Positions 1 through 5,071 of a DNA stretch of 5,071 nucleotides are shown here, one piece after another. The stretch's first letter is position 1. Every line of letters starts with the position of its first letter. The position numbers were made by a program, and so were the translations under genes. Source of the stretch: Burkholderiales bacterium (GTDB lineage Bacteria; Pseudomonadota; Gammaproteobacteria; Burkholderiales; Burkholderiaceae_C). Where the stretch lies: assembly GCA_947450745.1 (NCBI GenBank), contig CANFYD010000332.1, positions 1-5,071 of the forward strand, in the 5' to 3' direction. The notes under the pieces were generated by a model. It was not told the origin of the DNA, ran no database searches, and saw nothing but the letters and a program-made list of their open reading frames with translations.

Positions 1-99
1 CACCAAAACCCGGCAATCCTCGATCAGTTGACTGAAAGCAACTGATTGAGGGTGCTGCGCAAGCAGCACGCAGGCTGAAGGCGTGTGCCGGGTTTGGGG
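1..99. repeat. Structured repeat, copy 1 of a 130-nt tandem
   Basis: The first 46 bases are identical to 131-176, and 51-68 are identical to 181-198, so the two copies align without gaps at a 130-nt offset. The copy can fold into several helices. Hairpin 1 has perfect 8-bp arms at 23-30 and 39-46 around an 8-nt loop. Hairpin 2 has 7-bp arms at 52-58 and 63-69 closed by a GCAA tetraloop, a GNRA-type loop common in stable RNAs. An outer helix pairs 9-15 with 86-92 perfectly and extends through 3-8 with 93-97 if one base is bulged. The result resembles a closed multi-branch RNA. No family is recognised. The copy may be clipped by the left edge. The transcribed strand is not known, because the pairing works almost equally well on both strands apart from G-U pairs and the loop identity. 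Confidence 0.8.
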
Positions 100-130
100 A
101 GCACTTATGTCGTATTCCGACGTTAGTGAT

Positions 131-222
131 CACCAAAACCCGGCAATCCTCGATCAGTTGACTGAAAGCAACTGATAGCGGGTGCTGCGCAAGCAGCATC
201 TTCGCTATCGGCGTGTATCGGG
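131..222. repeat. Structured repeat, copy 2 of a 130-nt tandem
   Basis: This is the second copy of the left-edge repeat. Hairpin 1 (153-160 with 169-176) is unchanged. The GCAA-capped hairpin (182-188 with 193-199) is kept, with one arm base changed to give a G-U pair on the plus strand. Two blocks differ from copy 1: 177-180 and 199-209. Those two blocks are complementary to each other here, so 174-180 pairs perfectly with 203-209 and lengthens the tetraloop hairpin to about 15 bp with a 2-nt bulge. The outer helix is weaker than in copy 1: 139-145 against 216-222 has one mismatch and one G-U pair. The copy ends about 30 nt from the stop codon of the chemoreceptor gene, so on the minus strand it would lie in the 3' region of that transcript. 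Confidence 0.78.
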
Positions 223-251
223 GCAACGAGGTCAGCAGGCCAGTGCGGCCT

Positions 252-1778
252 TCAGAGACGGAAGGCTCCGACCGCGCGTACCAGTTGGTCGGCCTGCTCG
301 CGCAAGCTGTCGGCGGCAGCGGCGCTTTCTTCGACCAGGGCGGCATTCTGCTGGGTGGCCTGATCCATCTGCGCCACCGAATGTCCGATTTGCTGCACGC
401 CGGCACTTTGTTCGGCGCTGGCCGTGCTGATTTCCCCGACGATATCGGCCACGCGCTGAATGGATGTGACGATTTCGGCCATCGTGCGGCCAGCATCATC
501 GACCAGCACGGTGCCATGCTCGACTCGCTCGACGCTGGCTGTGGTCAGTGCCTTGATCTCGCGCGCCGCCGCAGCACTGCGCTGCGCGAGGCTGCGCACT
601 TCGGTAGCCACCACGGCAAACCCGCGGCCTTGCTCACCAGCACGAGCTGCCTCGACCGCCGCATTGAGGGCCAGGATATTGGTCTGGAAGGCGATGCCGT
701 CGATGACTGAGGTGATGTCGGCGATCTTTCGGCTGCTGTCGTTGATGCCGCGCATGGTCTCCACCACCTGGCTCACTACCGCGCCACCTTTCACCGCGAC
801 AGCAGTTGCGCTGGAAGCCAAGAGGCTTGCCTGCTGCGCATTGCCGGCGTTGTGGCTGACCGTGGCACCGAGTTCGTCCATCGTCGAGGCCGTCACTTGG
901 AGTGCGCCGGCCTGCCGCTCGGTTCGCTCGGAAAGATCTTGGTTGCCGCGGGCAATCTCGGCGCTGGCGGTGGCGACCTGTTCGGCGTTGCGCTGCACGT
1001 CGCCGACGATGCTGCTGAGATTGCGTTGCATTTTGACCATCGACTGCAGCAGCAAGCGAGTTTCATCATTGCCTTGCGGCAGCACGGTATGGCCGAGTTC
1101 GCCTGCGGCTAGACGCTCGGCCACTTCCAATGCGTGGCCCATCGGTCGTGACAGCATGTTGGCCAGCCACCAAGCCACCGTGATCAGGCTGACCGAAGCC
1201 AAAAGCAGCGCGATAACGATGGACAACTGGGTCTGCAAGACACCTTCGGCTGCACGCTTGTTGAGCTCGTCGCCGGACTTTCGAATCGACTCCGACTGGG
1301 CCGCCATCTCCGTCTCCAGCTGCGTGAAGGCGGACTGAAAGGCTGGCATCGCCTTGCGCCCGGCTTCGGCGTCGGTTTTCGCAGCCGTGATTGTCGTGCT
1401 GGTGCTGTTCACATAAGCCTTGAACAAGGGCTCGGTGCGCGCCAGCGCAGCCCGCGAATCGGCCGACAAGGGGAGCTGTTTGAGTCGCTCCAGCGCTTCT
1501 TCAAAGGTCTTTTGGTGCTCGACCAAGCCAGCCTCGGCTTCCTTCACCCGCTCGGGCGTGTTGTCCATGGCACCCAGTAACGCGAGCAAGACATCGCCGC
1601 GCAAGGCGTCGTGCATCATGTCGGCTTCTTGGCTGGCCTGCAGCGCTTGGCCGGCCTGGATCGCTTCGTCAAGAGCGGCACCCTGACGACTTGAACTGCT
1701 CAGGCCGATAACACCGACGACGGCTGCGATCAAGACACCGGCCAATCCAAATAAGACGATTTCTGTGCGCAGCTTCAT
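252..1778 (-). CDS. Methyl-accepting chemotaxis protein (Tsr/Tar-like)
   Basis: This is an inner-membrane chemoreceptor of 508 residues that senses ligands in the periplasm and controls the kinase CheA through CheW. A first membrane helix lies at about residues 7-27. A periplasmic segment of about 155 residues has the predicted helical character of a four-helix-bundle sensor. A second membrane helix spans about 185-207, and a HAMP linker spans about 208-260. The cytoplasmic domain aligns by eye, without gaps, with E. coli Tsr (36-heptad class). It includes the highly conserved hairpin tip at 359-401 (FQTNILALNAAVEAARAGEQ core) and methylation-helix sequence around 286-307 and 476-490. The protein ends in GAFRL and lacks the NWETF-type tail that tethers CheR/CheB in Tar and Tsr, so adaptation enzymes must reach it otherwise. 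The ligand cannot be read from the sequence. The start is supported by the membrane helix directly after it; the ribosome site is weak (AGAAGAAAG). The gene lies 139 nt downstream of the outer-membrane protein gene on the same strand. Confidence 0.97.
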   Translation of the reverse strand: MKLRTEIVLFGLAGVLIAAVVGVIGLSSSSRQGAALDEAIQAGQALQASQEADMMHDALRGDVLLALLGAMDNTPERVKEAEAGLVEHQKTFEEALERLKQLPLSADSRAALARTEPLFKAYVNSTSTTITAAKTDAEAGRKAMPAFQSAFTQLETEMAAQSESIRKSGDELNKRAAEGVLQTQLSIVIALLLASVSLITVAWWLANMLSRPMGHALEVAERLAAGELGHTVLPQGNDETRLLLQSMVKMQRNLSSIVGDVQRNAEQVATASAEIARGNQDLSERTERQAGALQVTASTMDELGATVSHNAGNAQQASLLASSATAVAVKGGAVVSQVVETMRGINDSSRKIADITSVIDGIAFQTNILALNAAVEAARAGEQGRGFAVVATEVRSLAQRSAAAAREIKALTTASVERVEHGTVLVDDAGRTMAEIVTSIQRVADIVGEISTASAEQSAGVQQIGHSVAQMDQATQQNAALVEESAAAADSLREQADQLVRAVGAFRL

Positions 1779-1821
1779 GGCGTCGAGACTTTCTTCTGTT
1801 CTGTGGGTTTAAATTTATCGC

Positions 1822-1834
1822 GGACGATTCGTCC
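1822..1834. repeat. Short perfect inverted repeat upstream of the chemoreceptor gene
   Basis: GGACGA and TCGTCC flank a single central base. The repeat sits 43 nt upstream of the chemoreceptor start codon, next to an AT-rich stretch (1808-1818). It could be an operator or simply chance. No known regulator site is recognised. Confidence 0.3.
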
Positions 1835-1917
1835 AACCGCTGCCTGACCTGCAACTTGTGCCCGGCCTTTGGCTGCGCACTGAGCGATCCAAGGGATGTG
1901 CCAGCAGTCAATCATGT

Positions 1918-2727
1918 TCAGAACTTCGCTGAAAGCCCTAACGTCCAGCCGAAATCAGGGCTGGCCTTGTTGAGACCATGCGCGACCGCCAGATCAAGCT
2001 GCAGCGATGGATTGATCATGTAAGCCAAACCTGCATCAAGCGTGATCACTTGGCCGCCGTCGCGTGCTGACGCAAGCTGTTGTGCCGAAATTTCAACAAA
2101 AGCGCGCAACTCGTCCGTCAAGGATTTGCCGATGACGCCTGCCAGAATGCCGCCGATGAAACGCCGCCCCTCTGTGCTGCGGTCAACGTACAGGCCGGGC
2201 ATCAGACCCGCCGACCAGCCATGAGGCAGCTCCCATTCCGCGACGAAACGCACCGAAGGGCGCAAACCCTGGCCACGAAAGTCTGCCGCGCCGGAGTCGA
2301 CGTCCAAGTGAATCAGCCAAGCCAAGCCGGGCTGGCCGGTGGCGCTATCCGCATCACGTTGATGCCACTTCAGCCCGATGGCCAGATCGGTCCAGCCACG
2401 TTGACTGCTGTTGGTGTCGGCACCGCTGGTGCGCAATTGCTGGGCACCGTCGGTCTCAAGGCGTAATTCCAGGTTGTCGCTGACACCGAAGCGCAGCAGC
2501 GTGGGGGTGTTGCGCGTCCGCGTTTTGATCCCGTCCGCCCGATCGGTCTCGAAGGCGATGCTGGTTTCGATCTGGAAGCGGCCCTTGCCCACGACATTGC
2601 TGGACTCAACGAAGTCGGGACGATCGGTGACGATGGCGTCCTCAGCGGCGTGGGCTGGGCCGGCAAGCAATGCGGGCAAGAGGCCAAGCACGAGTGTGAG
2701 CGAGAAGATTCGGCTGGTAACTGGCAT
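1918..2727 (-). CDS. Outer-membrane protein, MetA-pathway of phenol degradation/'transporter' family
   Basis: This predicted outer-membrane beta-barrel has 269 residues. A signal peptide covers residues 1-27: Arg6, a hydrophobic core at 7-22, and an AHA cleavage motif before Ala28. The mature N-terminus has the motif TDRPDF (34-39) followed by ES and a K-G-R-FQIET stretch. That pattern is typical of the family annotated as 'putative MetA-pathway of phenol degradation' or 'transporter' (PF13557-like; assigned from memory, no search run). Alternating polar and hydrophobic strands fill the rest, and the chain ends in Phe, the usual C-terminal signal for barrel assembly. The family name comes from a link to aromatic degradation, but a substrate is not shown here. 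The start has a strong ribosome site, AGGAG at 2734-2738, six bases before the ATG. A sigma-28-like promoter precedes it and the chemoreceptor gene follows it on the same strand, which suggests shared expression. Confidence 0.85.
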   Translation of the reverse strand: MPVTSRIFSLTLVLGLLPALLAGPAHAAEDAIVTDRPDFVESSNVVGKGRFQIETSIAFETDRADGIKTRTRNTPTLLRFGVSDNLELRLETDGAQQLRTSGADTNSSQRGWTDLAIGLKWHQRDADSATGQPGLAWLIHLDVDSGAADFRGQGLRPSVRFVAEWELPHGWSAGLMPGLYVDRSTEGRRFIGGILAGVIGKSLTDELRAFVEISAQQLASARDGGQVITLDAGLAYMINPSLQLDLAVAHGLNKASPDFGWTLGLSAKF

Positions 2728-2733
2728 CAGAAG

Positions 2734-2738
2734 CTCCT
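2734..2738 (-). promoter_or_regulatory. Ribosome binding site of the outer-membrane protein gene
   Basis: AGGAG on the minus strand lies six bases before the ATG at 2727. It fixes the start that also gives a complete signal peptide. Confidence 0.75.
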
Positions 2739-2760
2739 GTGAGGATGAGTTCTGCGCGTG

Positions 2761-2787
2761 TTATCGGTGCCTTTGCCTCAATATTTA
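2761..2787 (-). promoter_or_regulatory. Candidate flagellar sigma-28 (FliA) promoter
   Basis: On the minus strand a -35 element TAAA (2784-2787) is followed by exactly 15 bases and then ACCGATAA (2761-2768). The consensus is TAAA-N15-GCCGATAA, so 11 of 12 positions match and the spacing is exact. An AT-rich stretch (2788-2799) lies directly upstream. Transcription would start near 2754, giving a leader of roughly 25-30 nt before the outer-membrane protein gene. Chemoreceptor genes are classic FliA targets, and one lies downstream on this strand. The site is a strong sequence match but has not been tested. Confidence 0.65.
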
Positions 2788-2835
2788 ATTTTTTTAATCA
2801 CCCGGGCCTGTTCTTCATTCAAGGCGATGCAGCTT

Positions 2836-3162
2836 TCACTTCACCGTCAGGATCCATTGCGCCAGTTGAGTGGCTTCAGCCGGGCTGACCTGTGCATTGG
2901 CAGGCATAGGCACCGGACCCCAGACGCCGGCACCGCCCTTGATGATTTTGTCGGCCAGCTTGGCGACGGCTTCTTTGTCGTCGGCGTATTTGGCGGCCAC
3001 ATCCTTGTAAGACGGGCCGACGATCTTCTTGTCCATGGCGTGGCAGGCCATGCAGTTCTTTTTCTGTGCCAGAGCCATATTGGCCGAAGCGGTCGGTGCA
3101 GCAAGCAAGGCGACGACTGTGGCCGACAACATCAGGGCATTCGAAACGAGGGAAGATTTCAT
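2836..3162 (-). CDS. Cytochrome c-551/c-552 type class I monohaem protein
   Basis: This is a small periplasmic electron carrier of 108 residues. A signal peptide covers 1-27 (Lys2, hydrophobic core at about 9-22, cleavage motif ASA before Asn28), leaving a mature protein of 81 residues, close to the 82 of Pseudomonas c-551. The haem-binding motif is CMACH at 37-41, with His41 as one axial ligand. Met86 in the WGPVPMPAN segment is the other. GPSYKDVAAKY (49-59) and the C-terminal helix with QWIL (102-105) match the c-551 pattern well. Proteins of this type shuttle electrons from the bc1 complex to terminal oxidases or to nitrite reductase and other periplasmic reductases. No such partner gene is in the window, so the partner here is unknown. 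The ribosome site is only a weak GAAAG seven bases before the ATG. The gene is 108 nt upstream of the outer-membrane protein gene but probably separate, as a promoter lies between them. Confidence 0.96.
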   Translation of the reverse strand: MKSSLVSNALMLSATVVALLAAPTASANMALAQKKNCMACHAMDKKIVGPSYKDVAAKYADDKEAVAKLADKIIKGGAGVWGPVPMPANAQVSPAEATQLAQWILTVK

Positions 3163-3219
3163 TTGTTTCTTTCAGAGGAACAAGGGGGGAGGCCTGGAAT
3201 CTTCAGCCAGTAATCTGCA

Positions 3220-3232
3220 CTACAGTTTGTAG
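3220..3232. repeat. Short inverted repeat in the divergent cytochrome/Trp-rich intergenic region
   Basis: CTACA and TGTAG are separated by three bases, 57 nt upstream of the cytochrome start and 85 nt upstream of the Trp-rich start. A regulator of the divergent pair could bind here, but no FNR-type (TTGAT-N4-ATCAA) or other familiar box is recognised. No convincing sigma-70 promoter was found on either strand of this 155-nt region. Confidence 0.25.
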
Positions 3233-3304
3233 CTGCGTCTGTCACGGCATGCACGCTGAGCAGATTTTAAGGTTCTGTTGAAGGCCGCGCAGGCCAAGGC
3301 AGAT

Positions 3305-3310
3305 GGGGAG
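3305..3310 (+). promoter_or_regulatory. Ribosome binding site of the Trp-rich protein gene
   Basis: GGGGAG lies seven bases before the ATG at 3318. It favours that start over the in-frame ATG at 3303, which overlaps this site and has only a weak AAGG before it. Confidence 0.6.
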
Positions 3311-3317
3311 TGGTGCT

Positions 3318-3575
3318 ATGTGGTTTGTTGCTGTCGGCGTTGCGCTGGTGTTGCTGAAGTTATTGGCGTTCGGCCCGATCTTTGGCGCGGTCGGTGAATT
3401 GAGCTGGTGGTGGGTGCTGTCGCCGTTCGCCTGCGCCGTCGCGTGGTGGGCTTGGGCCGATTCCAGCGGCCTGACGCAGCGTAAAGCGATGCAGCGCTTG
3501 GATGAAAGAAAGGCCGCTCGCCGCGCCAAAACGCTGGATGCCCTGGGGCAGGGCGGCACGAACAAGCGCAAGTAA
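3318..3575 (+). CDS. Small Trp-rich membrane protein (TIGR04438-like)
   Basis: This 85-residue protein of unknown function resembles the 'small Trp-rich protein' family (TIGR04438, recognised from memory) common in Burkholderiales. It starts MWFVAVGV and has two hydrophobic segments, at about residues 3-25 and 30-47. Seven tryptophans include a run of three (30-32) and a WWAW cluster (43-46) near the membrane edge. The C-terminal third is highly charged and basic (RK, ERKAARRAK, ending NKRK) and so probably cytoplasmic. No catalytic motif is visible. The ATG at 3318 was chosen because of the GGGGAG ribosome site and because family members begin at this point; starting at 3303 would add five residues (MGSGA). 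It is transcribed away from the cytochrome gene and converges on ilvD with a 25-nt gap. Confidence 0.85.
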   Translation: MWFVAVGVALVLLKLLAFGPIFGAVGELSWWWVLSPFACAVAWWAWADSSGLTQRKAMQRLDERKAARRAKTLDALGQGGTNKRK

Positions 3576-3600
3576 GGCCGGCCCGCGCCCCCAAACCCGC

Positions 3601-5071
3601 TCAGCGATCCAACACCGCGCCGGTGCTGGCGCTGGACGCGTTCTTGGCAAACTTGGCGAGCACGCCGCGGGTGTAACGGGGTGCGGGTTGTTGCCACAAG
3701 GCTTTGCGTTGCGCCAACTCTGCGGGGCTGACGTGCAACTCCAATTCCAGCTTGTGCGCATCGATGGTGATGCTGTCGCCTTCATGCACCAGCGCAATCA
3801 CACCGCCCTCGTAGGCTTCCGGTGCGACGTGGCCGACCACCATGCCCCAAGTGCCGCCGGAGAAGCGCCCGTCGGTCACCAAGCCGACCGACTCGCCCAG
3901 ACCTTGGCCGATCAAGGCGCCGGTGGGTGCCAGCATTTCCGGCATGCCAGGCCCGCCCTTGGGACCCAAGTAGCGCAGCACCATCACATCGCCGGCCACG
4001 ATCTGGTTCGCCATGATGGCGGCCAGCGCCGTCTGCTCGTCGTCAAAAACCCGCGCCGGGCCGGTCATCACCGGGTTCTTCAGGCCGGTGATCTTGGCCA
4101 CGCAGCCTTCGGGAGACAAGTTGCCGCGCAGGATCGCCAAGTGGCCTTGCGCATAGATCGGCGCGTCGATGTCACGGATCACGTCCTGGTCAAGGCGCGG
4201 TGAGTCGGGAATGTCGGCCAGGTTCTCGGCCACCGTTTTGCCGGTGATGGTGATGCAGTCGCCGTTCAGCAGACCGGCCTTCAGCAGCGTCTTCATCACT
4301 TGCGGAATGCCGCCGGCGCGGTGCAGGTCAACCGCCAGATATTGGCCGCTGGGCTTGAGGTCGCACAGCACCGGGATCTTCTTGCGCATGCGCTCGAAGT
4401 CGTCGATGTCCCATTCCACCTCGGCCGCATGGGCGATGGCCAGGAAGTGCAGCACCGCATTGGTCGAGCCGCCGGTGGCCATGATGACGGCCACGGCGTT
4501 TTCGATCGACGCTTTGGTGACGATGTCACGCGGCTTCAAGTCGGCCTTGACGGCTTCCACCAGCACGCGTGCGGCCTCGCGGGTCGAGGTCACTTTTTCT
4601 TCATGCACGTTCGCTTCGGTGCTGGAGAATGGCAGGCTGATGCCCAGCGCCTCGAAGGCCGAGCTCATCGTGTTGGCCGTGTACATGCCGCCGCAAGAGC
4701 CGCTGCCGGGGATGGCGCGGCGCTCGATTTCGAGGAAGTCTTCCTCGCTCATCTTGCCGGCTGAAAACTGCCCCACCGCCTCGAACACGCTGACGATGTT
4801 GAGGTCTTGCCCCTTGTAGCGGCCCGGCAAAATGGTGCCGCCGTAGACGTAAATGGCCGGCACATTGGCACGCAACATGCCCATCAAGCCGCCGGGCATG
4901 TTCTTGTCGCAGCCGCCGAGCACCAGCACGCCGTCCATCCACTGCCCGCCGACGCAGGTTTCAACACAGTCGGCAATGACTTCGCGCGACACCAGCGAAT
5001 ATTTCATGCCTTCGGTGCCCATGGCCATGCCGTCAGAAATGGTGGGGGTGCCAAAGACTTGAGCATTGCCG
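3601..5071 (-). CDS. ilvD: Dihydroxy-acid dehydratase, 5' part beyond the right edge
   Basis: IlvD dehydrates 2,3-dihydroxy-3-methylbutanoate and its methylpentanoate homologue to the 2-keto acids that lead to valine and isoleucine (and, through valine synthesis, leucine and pantothenate). It is a cytosolic iron-sulphur enzyme. The frame stays open to the right edge, with 489 residues visible. The ATG at 5028 is internal: the 14 codons before it read GNAQVFGTPTISDG, a conserved IlvD stretch. About 75-80 N-terminal residues, including the first cluster cysteine, should lie outside. Visible key sites are GGCDKNMPGG (cluster Cys at 4909-4911, then the conserved Asp-Lys), GSCGGMYTANT (cluster Cys at 4693-4695), and TDGRFSGGTWG, whose Ser at 3859-3861 matches the proposed catalytic serine. 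The C-terminus RYTRGVLAKFAKNAS is typical of the short beta-proteobacterial form. No frameshift or missing motif was seen. Confidence 0.98.
   Translation of the reverse strand, partial: GNAQVFGTPTISDGMAMGTEGMKYSLVSREVIADCVETCVGGQWMDGVLVLGGCDKNMPGGLMGMLRANVPAIYVYGGTILPGRYKGQDLNIVSVFEAVGQFSAGKMSEEDFLEIERRAIPGSGSCGGMYTANTMSSAFEALGISLPFSSTEANVHEEKVTSTREAARVLVEAVKADLKPRDIVTKASIENAVAVIMATGGSTNAVLHFLAIAHAAEVEWDIDDFERMRKKIPVLCDLKPSGQYLAVDLHRAGGIPQVMKTLLKAGLLNGDCITITGKTVAENLADIPDSPRLDQDVIRDIDAPIYAQGHLAILRGNLSPEGCVAKITGLKNPVMTGPARVFDDEQTALAAIMANQIVAGDVMVLRYLGPKGGPGMPEMLAPTGALIGQGLGESVGLVTDGRFSGGTWGMVVGHVAPEAYEGGVIALVHEGDSITIDAHKLELELHVSPAELAQRKALWQQPAPRYTRGVLAKFAKNASSASTGAVLDR

Noticed and set aside
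1..222. CRISPR array or integron attC sites.
   Set aside because: There are only two copies with a 130-nt period, the similarity runs through the would-be spacer, no cas or integrase gene is seen, and no RYYYAAC/GTTRRRY core pair fits.
248..266. Hairpin GCCTTC/GAAGGC over the chemoreceptor stop codon as its terminator.
   Set aside because: It is formed mostly by codons for the conserved C-terminal residues and has no U-run after it on the minus strand.
460..1338. Long plus-strand open frame of 292 codons opposite the chemoreceptor gene.
   Set aside because: It is antisense to a clearly conserved protein. Its Ala/Ser/Arg-rich composition is a by-product of high-GC codon use, with no recognisable domain.
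1815..1841. A second sigma-28 site before the chemoreceptor gene (CGCGATAA).
   Set aside because: Only 6 of 8 bases match the -10 element, and no TAAA lies 14-16 bases upstream.
1669..1911. Minus-strand 80-codon open frame spanning the gap before the chemoreceptor gene.
   Set aside because: It overlaps the receptor's N-terminus in another frame, has no recognisable features and lacks a good ribosome site.
2784..2810. CCCGGG palindrome next to a T-run as a terminator for the cytochrome gene.
   Set aside because: On the minus strand, the direction of the cytochrome gene, the run next to the palindrome is A, not U; on the plus strand the T-run comes before the palindrome. The order is wrong for an intrinsic terminator either way.
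3540..3554. Hairpin GCCCTG-GGG-CAGGGC near the end of the Trp-rich gene as a terminator.
   Set aside because: It lies inside the coding region and is not followed by a U-run, and the 25-nt gap to ilvD (3576-3600) is GC-rich without one. No convergent terminator can be supported.
3502..4203. Plus-strand open frame of 233 codons opposite the end of ilvD.
   Set aside because: It is a shadow of ilvD on the opposite strand, and it also overlaps the Trp-rich gene in another frame.

Overview
The window looks like chromosomal DNA from a betaproteobacterium, most likely of the order Burkholderiales. The reasons are the high GC content, an IlvD of the short betaproteobacterial type, a small tryptophan-rich membrane protein of a family typical of that order, and a cytochrome c-551 type electron carrier. 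There is no sign of phage, transposase or plasmid genes. Five protein-coding genes fill most of the sequence. No rRNA, tRNA or CRISPR array was seen.

Layout. Positions 1-222 hold two copies of a structured, hairpin-rich repeat with an exact 130-nt period. They lie just past the 3' end of a methyl-accepting chemotaxis protein gene (252-1778, minus strand). Upstream of that gene on the same strand is an outer-membrane protein gene of the MetA-pathway/'transporter' type (1918-2727, minus). Further upstream is a monohaem cytochrome c-551 type gene (2836-3162, minus). Divergent from the cytochrome is a small Trp-rich protein gene (3318-3575, plus). It converges, with only a 25-nt gap, on the 3' end of ilvD (3601 to beyond the right edge, minus), which encodes dihydroxy-acid dehydratase of branched-chain amino acid synthesis.

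How the parts work together. The most informative non-coding signal is a near-perfect flagellar sigma-28 (FliA) promoter, TAAA-N15-ACCGATAA at 2761-2787 on the minus strand. It sits directly before the outer-membrane protein gene and in line with the chemoreceptor gene. No intrinsic terminator is visible between these two genes, so they may form a flagellar-regulated unit pairing an outer-membrane protein with a chemoreceptor; this is inference. The cytochrome, Trp-rich protein and ilvD have no evident functional link to that pair. The tandem structured repeats at the left edge are the least explained element.
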